NCBI GenBank assembly: GCA_026014465.1
Contig: JAOZID010000010.1
Location: 1,522,303-1,586,302, forward strand
Origin: Candidatus Bathyarchaeota archaeon
Lineage (GTDB): Archaea > Thermoproteota > Bathyarchaeia > Bathyarchaeales > Bathycorpusculaceae
DNA length: 64,000 nt
Reading direction: 5' to 3'
Shown here: positions 8,782 through 17,259 of the stretch, in pieces
How positions within the stretch are numbered: position 1 is the stretch's first letter
Layout of the letters: each line of letters opens with the position of its first letter
Program-made: the position numbers and the translations under genes
Notes under the pieces: model-generated
Told to the model about the DNA's origin: nothing
The model's input: only the letters and a program-made list of their open reading frames with translations
Databases searched by the model: none

Positions 8782-9237
8782 TCAGATATCCAACAGAAAA
8801 ACCAGCTTCACTTTCCCCTCTTCTTTACTAATTTCCATCTGGTGATACGTCACTGCTTTCACGCCAACTTTTTGCGTGTGCCTTTGCGGGTCAAATGCTT
8901 CGCCCCAAACTGACGCCTCCACCCTAAAACCCTTCTTTGTTTGTTGGATGCTGTGCACCTTGAACTTGGAAAACAGTAAGCCTTCAACTTCAGCTTCCAC
9001 CAGCAGCTTCTCAAGCCAATTATAAATCAACGCATACTCATCCTGCGCCTCAACCACAACCTCCACCCTCTGCTCTGCAACAACCCTCTTTGTATCCGTC
9101 ATAACCTCAAACATTGCCAACGCCGCATTCCCAAACGCCTCCTCCATAGTCTTTCCATACGCTGCAACAAACGCATCTGCTGTATGCTCCAAAAACTCAA
9201 ACTGCCCCGAAAAATCACCCATTTCTTTAGCCTCCAA
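8782..9237 (-). CDS. Archease, RtcB activating cofactor
   Basis: Archease speeds RtcB guanylylation and multiple turnover. The 151-residue protein starts the family core with FEFLEHTADAFVAAYGKTM (conserved HTAD with metal-binding Asp) and continues AFGNAALAMFEVMTD. The C-terminus ends VKLVFLLDI, where the final Asp is the second conserved metal ligand. The Met-Glu-Ala-Lys-Glu leader before the core is short, so an internal start a few codons later is possible. RtcB is encoded 1.8 kb away on the same strand with two genes between. Confidence 0.95.
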   Translation of the reverse strand: MEAKEMGDFSGQFEFLEHTADAFVAAYGKTMEEAFGNAALAMFEVMTDTKRVVAEQRVEVVVEAQDEYALIYNWLEKLLVEAEVEGLLFSKFKVHSIQQTKKGFRVEASVWGEAFDPQRHTQKVGVKAVTYHQMEISKEEGKVKLVFLLDI

Positions 9238-9342
9238 CTGCTACACCAACTGAAAACGTAGCTGCGCTAAAAAAGTTTCTTCACCGCCAAATTTACAACT
9301 TGCTCAAAAAAAGAGAGCCTTCAAAAGGTGGAAAGATGTGGG

Positions 9343-10386
9343 TTAGGGGATGTTTTGGATTTTTTGTATGGTGGCGGCTGCTAGTTTGGCTGCGTTTTTG
9401 CTGTCGTTGAGGTTGATTAGTCCTGTGGGGCTGTGTATGTACCTGGCTGGTATGGATATGGTTCCGCTGGGTATGCCTTGTCTTGTTAGGGATATGCGTG
9501 CGGCGTCGGTGCTGCCCATTAAGCCTGTTTCCAGTTGGTAGTCGATGTTGTTTTCGGCTGCGGCGTCCATGAACCACCGTAGAACTTTGGGGTGGGTTAT
9601 GAGTCCTGCGTCGGTGACGGTTATGGCGGGTCCTTTGCCCAGTTTTACGGAGGTGTCAAATTCTCGTACGCCGGGGACATCGCCTGCAACGGTTACGTCT
9701 AATGCTATGGCTACGTCGGGGTCTACTCCAAAAGCGGCGGCTCCTGCCCCTCGCAGACCTACCTCTTCTTGGATGGTGCCAACTGCATACACCGTGCAGT
9801 TCGTGTCGCCCAGTTGCTTCATAGCTTCCACCATAGCGGCGCATCCCACGCGGTCATCAAACGCTTTACCCATGCCTATATCCTTGCCGACCTGCACGTA
9901 CTTTGCATCAAACGCTACAGGGTCTCCGACTTTAACCCCCATCTTTTGGGCTTCTTCTTTACTTGACGCACCGATATCTATGAACAGGTTATCGTAGGTG
10001 ACGATTTTTTTGCGTTCATCTTCTTTTTGTATGTGCGGGGGTTTAGCGCCTACAACACCTGGTAATGTGGCGTTTTCAGTGTGCACGTTGACCTGTTGGG
10101 CTAAGAGTATGCGGTCGTCTATGCCACCCATTTTTATGAACTTCAAAAAGCCCTCTTTGGTTATGTTTTTTATCATCAAGCCAACTTCGTCCATGTGCGC
10201 TGCCAGCATAACTTTGGGCTTGCCTTCCTTGCCCTTTTTTACGGATATTACGTTCCCAAGCCGATCCACGCTGACCTCATCAACATACGGCTTTAGCATC
10301 TCTATCAAAAGTTTTCGTGTTTCCTCTTCTCTGCCCGCCACGCCGCAGGCATTAGAAAGCTTCTCTAAATTCTCAGTAAACGACAA
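9343..10386 (-). CDS. M42-family metallo-aminopeptidase (TET-like)
   Basis: M42 enzymes are large cytosolic di-zinc aminopeptidases that trim peptides, often as tetrahedral dodecamers. The sequence shows AAHMDEVGLM (first metal His), GKAFDDRVGCAAM (bridging Asp), GTIQEEVGLRGA (catalytic Glu-Glu), ALDVTVAGD (metal Asp) and RYIHSPTGLINL (final metal His). The frame is open to 10422, but the best start is a TTG at 10386. It has GAGG seven bases upstream and gives an N-terminus (eight residues before the conserved NACGVAGREEETRKLL segment) like that of relatives. That makes about 347 residues, the usual length. The gene is divergent from the mtdB-like gene. Confidence 0.93.
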   Translation of the reverse strand: MSFTENLEKLSNACGVAGREEETRKLLIEMLKPYVDEVSVDRLGNVISVKKGKEGKPKVMLAAHMDEVGLMIKNITKEGFLKFIKMGGIDDRILLAQQVNVHTENATLPGVVGAKPPHIQKEDERKKIVTYDNLFIDIGASSKEEAQKMGVKVGDPVAFDAKYVQVGKDIGMGKAFDDRVGCAAMVEAMKQLGDTNCTVYAVGTIQEEVGLRGAGAAAFGVDPDVAIALDVTVAGDVPGVREFDTSVKLGKGPAITVTDAGLITHPKVLRWFMDAAAENNIDYQLETGLMGSTDAARISLTRQGIPSGTISIPARYIHSPTGLINLNDSKNAAKLAAATIQKIQNIP

Positions 10387-10513
10387 CAACAGTCCTCTCA
10401 CTTTTATGGTACATCCACGCAATTATTAAACCGTTACATGTCCACCTTCCAACAGGCGTGGTAATTCTTAAATGTCTAAATTGCGTCAACAGCTTATTCA
10501 GGTGCAAGATAAA

Positions 10514-11446
10514 ATGGCACAACCAAGTTTCAAAACAGTTTTTGTTTTCTTAGACACCGACAAGTATTGCAGTCCCTTTGACATGCTTGTCGCCATAGAC
10601 GCATTCCCAGACTCCATGATATTCAAATACGAAAACGTCAACGGCGAAGACGCAGCAAAAATCGTCTTTGACGCCCTCTTTCCACGCGGACCTATGGGAG
10701 CAGCACACACAAAAATCTTCATCAACGGGAGCAACTTTGACATGGTCAAAGAAGTCGTTGAAGCAACCCAAAAATGCATGGCATCGGCTCCTTGGGGAAA
10801 CAGCATCATCGTAGACCCCCGCGGCGCCTACTCAACAGCAGCTGGCGCGGTCGCTAAAACTTTGGGTCTTTCCCTCTCTAAAGGTCTAGGTGAGTTGGCA
10901 GGCAAAAAAGTCACTGTGCTCGCAGGCACTGGTCCTGTCGGTCAAACAGCAGCACGCATCTACGCCGCAGAAAAAGCAGACGTCACCATAACCTCACGCA
11001 CCATGGCTAAAGGCCAAGCAATCGCAGACAAAATCAACGCCGAAGCAGGCGAAACCCGCGTCAAAGTCGTGGAAGTTAGCAAGCCTGAGCAAACCGCCGC
11101 TGCCGTAAAAGACGCCGAAATCATTCTTGCCGCAGGCGCAGGAGGCATCCAGCTACTAAGCGCAGCCGACCTGAAAGCAGCACCAAACTGCAAAATCGTA
11201 GCCGACATCAACGCGATTAAACCCCTAGGCGTAGAAGGCTTAGGCGTAAACGACGACGGCAAAGACCTGCCCTCTGGTGTATTTGGCATAGGTGCACTAG
11301 CAATTGGCAAACTGAAAATCAAAATCGAAACCGCCATGATCAAGCAAGCAGCAGAAGCCGCCTCTGGACTCTTCGACTACTCCATTGCTTATACCATAGG
11401 CAAAAAGAAAATCCTCAAACAACTAGAAAAAGCCAAGAAAGCTTAA
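10514..11446 (+). CDS. mtdB: MtdB-like NAD(P)-dependent methylene-tetrahydromethanopterin dehydrogenase
   Basis: The protein resembles bacterial MtdB, which oxidises methylene-H4MPT to methenyl-H4MPT with NAD(P). Supporting blocks are VFLDTDKYCSPFDMLVAIDA at the N-terminus, FPRGP and FINGS in the pterin-binding half, and the Rossmann motif VLAGTGPVGQTAARI near residue 140. IVADINAIKPLGVEG and GVFGIGALAIGKLK are near the end. The frame is open from an ATG at 10472. The ATG at 10514 has AGGTG nine bases upstream and gives a family-like N-terminus, so I use it (310 residues). An MtdA/methylene-THF dehydrogenase function is the nearest alternative. It is divergent from the M42 peptidase gene. Confidence 0.85.
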   Translation: MAQPSFKTVFVFLDTDKYCSPFDMLVAIDAFPDSMIFKYENVNGEDAAKIVFDALFPRGPMGAAHTKIFINGSNFDMVKEVVEATQKCMASAPWGNSIIVDPRGAYSTAAGAVAKTLGLSLSKGLGELAGKKVTVLAGTGPVGQTAARIYAAEKADVTITSRTMAKGQAIADKINAEAGETRVKVVEVSKPEQTAAAVKDAEIILAAGAGGIQLLSAADLKAAPNCKIVADINAIKPLGVEGLGVNDDGKDLPSGVFGIGALAIGKLKIKIETAMIKQAAEAASGLFDYSIAYTIGKKKILKQLEKAKKA

Positions 11447-11614
11447 ACCGTCCCGTTAGAGTTTGTTGCCGCCCTAAAACGCGGCTTCTTCTTTTCTTTT
11501 TTGCTTGTTTTTATTTGTTTGCGCTGTTGTTTGTGCTCTAAAAGTTGTGGTGGTTATGGAAAACGTGAAATACTGCGTTTTGGATTTGTAGATTGCATTG
11601 TGAGGAATTCAGGT

Positions 11615-12043
11615 TTGGATGAAGTTCTTGAATTGATGGAGAGGACCTCAAAGAGGCTTCAGAAGGCTTTTGATGAAAGCAGGGAGCTCTCTGAAAAGCA
11701 AAAAGCATCTTACGAGCGGCTTTTACAGTCAAAAGACGCCACAGAAGCACAACGGCTACAAGCGTTCACCCGCAGAATGATAGCCTACGAACGCTTAGAC
11801 CGCATATCCTCACAACTCACCCTACTCTACACCCTACAAATCTTCGCCTTCAAAGTCAAAGTCCTAGAAGTAACCCTCAAAAACATGAACGAACAACTAG
11901 CAAAATCCGGAGCCCTAACCAAAGTCAACGAAATCGAAGACATCCGCAAACACATCGACTCACTAAAAATCCTCGTAGAAGCCCAATACGAATCATTAAA
12001 AGACATAAAAGACAAAAGCAAAGACCTGCCCTACGTCTTCTAA
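11615..12043 (+). CDS. Helical/coiled-coil protein of unknown function
   Basis: The product is almost wholly alpha-helical with long heptad-like stretches and no recognised domain. Examples are LMERTSKRLQKAFDESREL, a middle helix through RMIAYERLDRISSQLTLLY and a final LKILVEAQYESLKDIKDK. The frame is open from 11501, but the first ~35 codons are Cys-rich and unlike the rest. A TTG at 11615 with GAGG nine bases upstream gives a sensible 142-residue protein beginning MDEVLELMERT. It could be a scaffold or an adaptor; no function is proposed. Confidence 0.6.
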   Translation: MDEVLELMERTSKRLQKAFDESRELSEKQKASYERLLQSKDATEAQRLQAFTRRMIAYERLDRISSQLTLLYTLQIFAFKVKVLEVTLKNMNEQLAKSGALTKVNEIEDIRKHIDSLKILVEAQYESLKDIKDKSKDLPYVF

Positions 12044-12393
12044 ACCCCAATTTTGATTTCCCTTTTCCCTATTGCCTAAAAGCGTTAAACGCGGCAATCA
12101 GAGGGTAGATTTGGTTTAGAAACGGTTTTAAACTGTCAATATCTGAGTTTTGCTGTAAAAAGTCTGATTTTTGGGTGTTTTGGCTAAAAACGGCTTGAGT
12201 TGGGGTTTTTGGTTTTGGCTACATAGTTTATGGAGTATATGTGGATAATCACTAAGTATCGCAGTTCCACTTGATTGTTTCGTGAACCAGGCTGATGAAG
12301 ACTTGCTTGGGCTCAATCCGCCATCGTGGCAGATGCCCTTGCTTGAAATTTATTCTTCAGTAAGGCTGGGGAGCGATAGGAGAAGGCTTCGAA
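12044..12393 (+). other. Intergenic stretch, 350 bases, mostly unexplained
   Basis: The stretch separates the coiled-coil gene from the winged-helix gene. It is T-rich over 12050-12200 (termination region) and has a TATA-like patch around 12225-12240. A 48-codon frame at 12282-12428 (GTG start) reads fairly protein-like but has no ribosome-binding site and overlaps the next gene, so it is not annotated. AGGAG at 12378-12382 lies 11 bases before the start of the winged-helix gene. Confidence 0.4.
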
Positions 12394-12669
12394 ATGGAAA
12401 CTGCATGTGTTACACTGTTGTCAAGTAGGAGAGACAGATTGCATATCGTAAACGAAATCCTAAAGATGACAAGAGTAGGCGCTTCAAAGACCCGTATAAT
12501 GTACAAAGCAAACTTGAACTTCAAACTGGTTAACCAGTACTTGAATTTCATGCTCAAAAATAATTTGCTACAGGAAAACACCGAAGACCGCCGCATACTC
12601 TACCGCGCCTCTGAAAAAGGCATAACCTTCCAACGCAACTACGACAAACTAATTCAACTGCTCCACTAA
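12394..12669 (+). CDS. Small winged-helix regulator (ArnR1-like)
   Basis: This 91-residue protein is a stand-alone winged helix. The region RDRLHIVNEILKMTR is followed by GASKTRIMYKANLNFKLVNQ and then YLNFMLKNNLLQ, a DRRILYRASEKG wing and a last helix. This 'KTRIMYKANLNF' pattern is characteristic of the abundant ArnR1-like wHTH regulators of TACK archaea. Its target is unknown; it may be autoregulated. A T-run follows the stop, and the convergent membrane protein gene ends 15 bases away. Confidence 0.85.
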   Translation: METACVTLLSSRRDRLHIVNEILKMTRVGASKTRIMYKANLNFKLVNQYLNFMLKNNLLQENTEDRRILYRASEKGITFQRNYDKLIQLLH

Positions 12670-12684
12670 CAACTTTTTTTAAAC

Positions 12685-13122
12685 CTACTTTCTAAGCCAC
12701 GTACCCAAACTGTACGCGGTTAACGCAAGTAAACACACAAGAACCGCGGCTTCAAAAACGTTAACTGACTGCATCAGGGAAACAACCAAAACCGCAACTG
12801 GAATCGGCGCCAGCAGCACGTAAATAAAGCCAACAAGCAACCGTCTGTTCCCTACACTGCCGTTTCTTAGGTATCCGCGACCAAAAAACGCGCCTGCTAA
12901 CCTGCCAAACCCACTAGTGCATGATTTACAGTAGTAGCAACTGCTGCAGCCCAGCCTGCGCAAAATCATATACACCATAGCCGCCGTGAAGGCAAAGAAA
13001 ACCCAGCCGTAAACCACATTGTAGAGCCAAATGCTAACTGACGCCAAAACAACCCAAGCAAACAACGCCAAATTCCCCAACACAACAAACGAACGACTAA
13101 AATCAAGCTTCTCTTCACTCAA
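12685..13122 (-). CDS. Four-helix membrane protein with a CxxCxxC motif
   Basis: The 145-residue product has hydrophobic helices at about 11-30, 33-53, 95-115 and 121-140. Between helices two and three is a cytosolic-looking loop with CSSCYYCKSC, which could bind a metal or an Fe-S cluster, followed by GRLAGAFFGRGYLRNGS. I recognise the layout from uncharacterised archaeal proteins but no function is known to me. The start is ATG, 165 bases from the tRNA gene on the other strand. Confidence 0.65.
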   Translation of the reverse strand: MSEEKLDFSRSFVVLGNLALFAWVVLASVSIWLYNVVYGWVFFAFTAAMVYMILRRLGCSSCYYCKSCTSGFGRLAGAFFGRGYLRNGSVGNRRLLVGFIYVLLAPIPVAVLVVSLMQSVNVFEAAVLVCLLALTAYSLGTWLRK

Positions 13123-13250
13123 AACCCAACAACTCTAACAACCATTATTCTACCTATGCCTTATTAACCAACTGCTACCAACCCGCGTTCTAAACCCAAT
13201 TTAGCTTCAACCACTTTGCTTGCTGTCGCCTACGCTTTTGTACCCAGATA

Positions 13251-13262
13251 AACTTAAATTAC
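13251..13262 (+). promoter_or_regulatory. TATA-like box of the tRNA-Gly gene
   Basis: An A/T-rich box (AACTTAAATT) is centred about 30 bases upstream of the mature tRNA 5' end, the expected position for an archaeal TATA element. Confidence 0.5.
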
Positions 13263-13287
13263 GCTTGCCATATTGGAGATAGCACGA

Positions 13288-13365
13288 GCGGTCGTCGTCT
13301 AGCCTGGTTAGGACACAAGCCTTCCAAGCTTGCGATCACGGGTTCGAATCCCGTCGGCCGCACCA
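13288..13365 (+). tRNA. tRNA-Gly (anticodon TCC)
   Basis: A full cloverleaf can be drawn. The acceptor stem is GCGGTCG paired with CGGCCGC (one G-T pair) and the D stem is GTCT/GGAC. The anticodon stem is CAAGC/GCTTG around the loop CTTCCAA, so the anticodon is TCC. There is a five-base variable loop, and the T stem is ACGGG/CCCGT around TTCGAAT. Discriminator A and an encoded CCA follow. There is no intron. Confidence 0.96.
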
Positions 13366-13444
13366 ATTCTGCCCCAAAATCTCTTGCTGTTTGTACAGTT
13401 GCAGTTAGCTTGGTGTTAAATGGTGTGTCTGTTTTTGTGGGTGT

Positions 13445-13753
13445 TCATCTTTGTTGCATTTGTTTTTTGCGTAGGTCTCTGAATTTGTTGTAGTAGTCTA
13501 TGGGTTGGAATACTGGCGCAAATGTTAATTGCTGCTCTAAGCCGCAAGCGCAGACAACGAAGACTTCTTGCTTTTTGTTGTCGGTTAAAATTTGTAGGCG
13601 CTCTTTGCGGCATTCAGGACAAAAATAAGGACCATTTATCATTTGTTTGGCTTCTTTTACAAGGATTTTGATGCTGGTGTTGCGGACTTTGCGGGTGGGC
13701 TTTGCGGGACACATTTTGTTTTCAACCTGATTTGCCTGTTTTAGGCGAGGCAT
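13445..13753 (-). CDS. Elf1-like transcription elongation factor (zinc ribbon)
   Basis: The 102-residue protein has a basic N-terminus and then a four-cysteine zinc ribbon, FCPECRKERLQI...VVCACGLEQQL. It ends with a helix beginning PIDYYNKFRD. This order (CPxC, beta strands, CxCG, then a PxDxY helix) is that of Elf1/Elof1, which travels with RNA polymerase and is known in archaea. The first ~40 residues before the ribbon are longer than in yeast Elf1, and an internal ATG at residue 14 would shorten them. Confidence 0.72.
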   Translation of the reverse strand: MPRLKQANQVENKMCPAKPTRKVRNTSIKILVKEAKQMINGPYFCPECRKERLQILTDNKKQEVFVVCACGLEQQLTFAPVFQPIDYYNKFRDLRKKQMQQR

Positions 13754-13939
13754 AACTTGACTTGTGTTCCAGATATATTCTTCCCTTGTGGCAACTGTTT
13801 TCTAACATGTAACTTGCCTTTAGAGCCTGATTTGGCGGTAGTTGGAGCTGTTTGGTGAGGCTTTGGGTTATGCGGAGGGGTTGGCTGCTTGTTTTTATGA
13901 ATAAATTTAGATACGTTGTAGTGTATATGGTGTGTTGGT

Positions 13940-14626
13940 GTGATGGGTATAGAGGATTTTCCTTCTGTAGTGTTTAGGGTTAGTCGTGGGGAAGCAAAAA
14001 GCGATCAGGAATGGCTTAAGAAGAAACTGGATTCTTTTGCAAAGTTGTGGCGTAAAGAGTCTCCAAGGCTTATGGGGAGAATTGAGGAGGGCTGCGGAGA
14101 GGTTTTCACTAACACCGCCAAAGCTGAGGGCATAACTGTGTTATGGTGCAAGAAAAACCAGGAAACCTCAAACGGCGCCGTACAAGAAGACGAACCACTA
14201 AAAATCAGCCTTTACCTGACAAAAACCGACACCTTAACCTCCATAAAAGAATCCCTCGTACACCTGCTTGTACACTCGCTAATATACCAGAAATACCAGT
14301 TCCACTTCAGGCTACGCGAACAAACCCTCTTTGAGGACATATTAGCCGACGAATTTCTCGCTTCAGTGGTTACCCTGATGGTTTTAGGCAAAAAATTCGG
14401 AAGAAAAACCTGTGAAGCCGCGTTAGACCAAGCCGTTCAAGAAACCGCGCAGCGTTTATCCCAGAAGAAAACCCGTAGCAAACTATTAAACGAGCTATAC
14501 AACTTCACCGAAGGCTATACACGCAGCATCAAAAACAGAAAAACCGACATACTCACAGAAAGAGAAAAACTCATAGTGAACCTGCTCTCTTTGTTGCCTG
14601 AAACCGTATACTGCGAAAATCCCTAA
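13940..14626 (+). CDS. Uncharacterised protein with a degenerate metallopeptidase-like helix
   Basis: The 228-residue product has a segment SIKESLVHLLVHSLIYQKYQ near residue 112, followed ~20 residues later by LFEDILADEFLASVV. The spacing recalls gluzincin-like proteins, where HExxH is followed downstream by an acidic ligand, but the Glu of HExxH is replaced here (HLLVH). Activity is therefore doubtful. The C-terminal ~60 residues are helical and basic. I cannot assign a family. It is transcribed towards the two-gene unit at 14720-15410. Confidence 0.6.
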   Translation: MMGIEDFPSVVFRVSRGEAKSDQEWLKKKLDSFAKLWRKESPRLMGRIEEGCGEVFTNTAKAEGITVLWCKKNQETSNGAVQEDEPLKISLYLTKTDTLTSIKESLVHLLVHSLIYQKYQFHFRLREQTLFEDILADEFLASVVTLMVLGKKFGRKTCEAALDQAVQETAQRLSQKKTRSKLLNELYNFTEGYTRSIKNRKTDILTEREKLIVNLLSLLPETVYCENP

Positions 14627-14719
14627 CTCCCTTTGAACTGCCCAAAAGATAGTTTGCGTCTGCCTTGGGTTGTTGCCTATAAAAGATGGCTGTATGGCGA
14701 AGAAAAATCGGTTCTTGGT

Positions 14720-15139
14720 TTAAAGTCCAAGTTCGATTAGTTTGGGCAGGTTGTTAATTTCGATGGCTTTTGTTCCCGTGAATATGCGGGAAAACTTTGA
14801 GCTAGCTTTGGATCCCATTGTGACAACTAAGTCGCCTTCATAGGATAAGGTAATTGTTATTCCTGCTTTTTTTAGGTCTTCAGCGATTTCGTCTAAAACT
14901 CCGCGCATTTCCCCAATGGATTTAATGCTTTTGGCTCCTTGGGCTATGGTTTTGGCTAAACCGTTTGTATCTTTGCCTTCTCTTAAGCTTGAAAGTACGT
15001 CTTTGATGAATGCCTTGTTTTTCGCGTTTACGTCAATTCTTTTGTTGCTTGCTGTTATTTCTATGTCTTCTTTGTTTTTAGTTGATACTGTGACTTTTCC
15101 TGATTCTATTATTTCTCCTAGTATCGTCACCAGTTGCAT
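14720..15139 (-). CDS. Uncharacterised 139-residue protein
   Basis: No family is recognised. The N-terminal third is beta-rich and polar (GKVTVSTKNKEDIEITASNK). The middle is helical (FIKDVLSSLREGKD, then IKSIGEMRGVLDEIAEDLKK) and the end is beta again with a TMGSKASSKF turn. There is no signal peptide or membrane helix, so it is cytosolic. The 76-residue gene lies 40 bases upstream on the same strand, and the two probably form an operon. Confidence 0.65.
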   Translation of the reverse strand: MQLVTILGEIIESGKVTVSTKNKEDIEITASNKRIDVNAKNKAFIKDVLSSLREGKDTNGLAKTIAQGAKSIKSIGEMRGVLDEIAEDLKKAGITITLSYEGDLVVTMGSKASSKFSRIFTGTKAIEINNLPKLIELGL

Positions 15140-15179
15140 GTAGCGTCTGCCTGCCTGCTGCTTGCCTGGCTTTTAGCGG

Positions 15180-15410
15180 CTAACGTTTTACTTCTTTAGA
15201 ATAAACAATATCTAAAACAATTGCTCCGTTCAACTTGGCTTTTACCACGCCAAGGTCCAAGCTTAAGTCTTCAAAGCTGAGTTTTATGTCAGATTCTCTG
15301 CCTGCAAGTTTATCCACCAATGCCAAAATCGTATCTGCCATGTCGTGGGCGGTTTTTTCCATATTACTAGTAGCTTTTTCAACGTTACTTTTTTCCATAA
15401 AAGACACCAA
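15180..15410 (-). CDS. Uncharacterised small protein, partner of the downstream gene
   Basis: The 76-residue product has an amphipathic helix (MEKTAHDMADTILALVDKLA) followed by beta strands (DIKLSFEDLSLDLGVVKAKL). An alternative ATG at the fifth codon would give MEKSNVEK. No family is recognised. It is the first gene of a likely two-gene unit with 14720-15139. Confidence 0.6.
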   Translation of the reverse strand: MVSFMEKSNVEKATSNMEKTAHDMADTILALVDKLAGRESDIKLSFEDLSLDLGVVKAKLNGAIVLDIVYSKEVKR

Positions 15411-15613
15411 AGAACATTACGGGCGAGCACTAATATAGATTTGTGTTAACCTTTGAACATAAAATTTTATTCAAAAAACACAAAAACTTGGCTATATTTC
15501 AAGAACCAAATACGTGTTAACTGCATCGTACTCTTTACTTCAAAAACTGCTGCCAGCTTGCTTTGCGAAACCTTTTCTAACTGCCCCGTAGCTTTTCAGG
15601 TGAGGTTTAAGTT

Positions 15614-15811
15614 ATGAACGACTGGGTATGTGTTAAGGTTCCTCATCACAAAGATGTTGCTCAAACAATCAAAGACCATGAAGCCTCTGGCTGGCGGCTT
15701 CACACCTACACTTGCGCCCAAGCAGGCATGGGAGAAATGATAAATCATTACCTGCTCTTCACAAAAGAACCCGCTAACAGCAAAGCATACGAAAAATCAC
15801 AGCCTATATAA
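15614..15811 (+). CDS. DUF4177-like small protein
   Basis: The 65-residue product has the pattern W-V-C-V-K-V-P, a helix and then ASGWRLHTYT...YLLFTKE. This matches the short beta-alpha-beta DUF4177-type proteins (W-E-Y-K-V...GWELVSV...LLFKR). The start has AGGTG nearby upstream. The function of the family is unknown. Confidence 0.65.
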   Translation: MNDWVCVKVPHHKDVAQTIKDHEASGWRLHTYTCAQAGMGEMINHYLLFTKEPANSKAYEKSQPI

Positions 15812-15853
15812 TAACCCAAACTTTTTTCTTGAGCCGTAACGTGTTTTTGCTGT

Positions 15854-17113
15854 TTAGAAGGTTTCTATTAAATGGGGCTTTAGCTTTTTGAATGCCTCGG
15901 CTTGCTTGGTGATTTCTTCTTCTGTTTTTTCAGGGTCAAAATCTGCGGTTTCTTTTATGAACGCAGCTAGCCGTCCTGTCCATAGAATTCGCAGTGCATC
16001 AATTAGGATTTCTCTTTTTTCTTTGGGTGCTTTGTGGAAAGCTGTGATGAAGTCGTAAACGGTTTTTGCCCACAGCTCTCTTGGGAACGAATACGCCGAC
16101 ATGGTTTCAAGATCTTTGAGGTGTTCAAAAACTTCTAAGTCTTCAGGCTCCAAGATGGTTTTGTAGGTGGGTAGGTATTCGTTGAAGTTGCTACGGTACG
16201 TGTTTATCATGTTTGGCAGGTCAATGGGGATGGGTTTTTGCGAGTTAACGTATTTTTCTTCGCCTACTCCTTCCACTTCTGAGTAACCTTTCGCTTTTTT
16301 CCACACCGCTTCGTATTGTTCTAGACACGTAAACATTGTGCCTACTACCTGCCTAAACATCGGCGCCAAATGTTTGGTGGGGTCTTTTGCGTCATGGTCT
16401 TTAATGCCCAAGAATGCCTGTTTTATTTTGAATCCTTCTGCCAAGGCGGTGTGGGTTTCGAATATGTCTATGCCAAAGCTGCGGACTTCACGTATCTTCC
16501 ACAGCGGGGACTTTAACAGTTTATCCACAAGTTCCATGGATAACCCGAAATCTCCGCCTATGGGTTGCCTGATGTTTTTGCCGTAAAGGCTTGCGGTGAC
16601 TGGGTAGCACAGAAAGTTTGTTATGGTGCCGTCGTATTTGCGGCGGTTGTAGAATGGGACTACAAGTCCTGTGTCGTTTGACATTACGGGTGAGAGCAGC
16701 AGGTTCATCCATTCTGGGGTTATGCTGCGTAAATCTGAATCTACAAGGGCAACTGCTTTGACGCCTAAGAACTTGGCCGCTTCAAAAACCGCTTTGATTG
16801 CTGTTCCTTTACCTGAAATTCCCACATAAACAGCGGGTACAAGGTTCAGGTTGAAAGGTTGCCCTTGGGAGGGGAAATTAACTGTTTTCACAGACGTTAA
16901 GGTTCCGTCCACAGAGTTTCCGTCTGAAACAAAAATAACCGAGCTCATCTGGGGAAAATAAGTTTCAAGCCCTATAATTACTTGGGATATGACATAGCTT
17001 GCGGTAAGTACGTTGTTGTATGAGGGAATTCCAACTAATATGTCTGCTTTACCAATTCTTTGTAAATGACTGCACGCTTCACTTGACAGGGCAGAATCAA
17101 TATCTCTTTGCAC
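15854..17113 (-). CDS. GT-A fold glycosyltransferase related to mannosylglycerate/glucosylglycerate synthases
   Basis: The 419-residue cytosolic protein has a GT-A nucleotide-sugar domain. ADILVGIPSYNNVLTASYVI is near residue 24, FVSDGNSVDGTL near 62 and the DxD motif ALVDSDLRS near 122. The later segment PIGGDFGLSMELVDKLL and an acidic FGIDIFET match GT2/GT81-type enzymes that make glucosyl-3-phosphoglycerate or mannosylglycerate. A long helical C-terminal domain follows. The acceptor cannot be fixed from sequence; a compatible-solute role is inference. The GTG start has GGAGG six bases upstream, which settles it. Confidence 0.78.
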   Translation of the reverse strand: MQRDIDSALSSEACSHLQRIGKADILVGIPSYNNVLTASYVISQVIIGLETYFPQMSSVIFVSDGNSVDGTLTSVKTVNFPSQGQPFNLNLVPAVYVGISGKGTAIKAVFEAAKFLGVKAVALVDSDLRSITPEWMNLLLSPVMSNDTGLVVPFYNRRKYDGTITNFLCYPVTASLYGKNIRQPIGGDFGLSMELVDKLLKSPLWKIREVRSFGIDIFETHTALAEGFKIKQAFLGIKDHDAKDPTKHLAPMFRQVVGTMFTCLEQYEAVWKKAKGYSEVEGVGEEKYVNSQKPIPIDLPNMINTYRSNFNEYLPTYKTILEPEDLEVFEHLKDLETMSAYSFPRELWAKTVYDFITAFHKAPKEKREILIDALRILWTGRLAAFIKETADFDPEKTEEEITKQAEAFKKLKPHLIETF

Positions 17114-17259
17114 ACAAAACCTCCAGCTGAACTTACTATATTTTCTAAACGGCTCTTTTTATGCGTTATCACACTAAAATTCACAAACTTTAAAGGTGAC
17201 CTGCAGAACGAAAAAGTGAAAAGCAACGTTATGGTTGAACATAGTGCAGGTGCAATTGA

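Noticed and set aside
12287-12350. C-box-like TGATGA suggesting a C/D box guide RNA
   Set aside because: No D-box CTGA or terminal stem is found at a suitable distance.
12282-12428. 48-codon frame with GTG start before the ArnR1-like gene
   Set aside because: It reads partly protein-like, but has no ribosome-binding site and overlaps the better-supported winged-helix gene.
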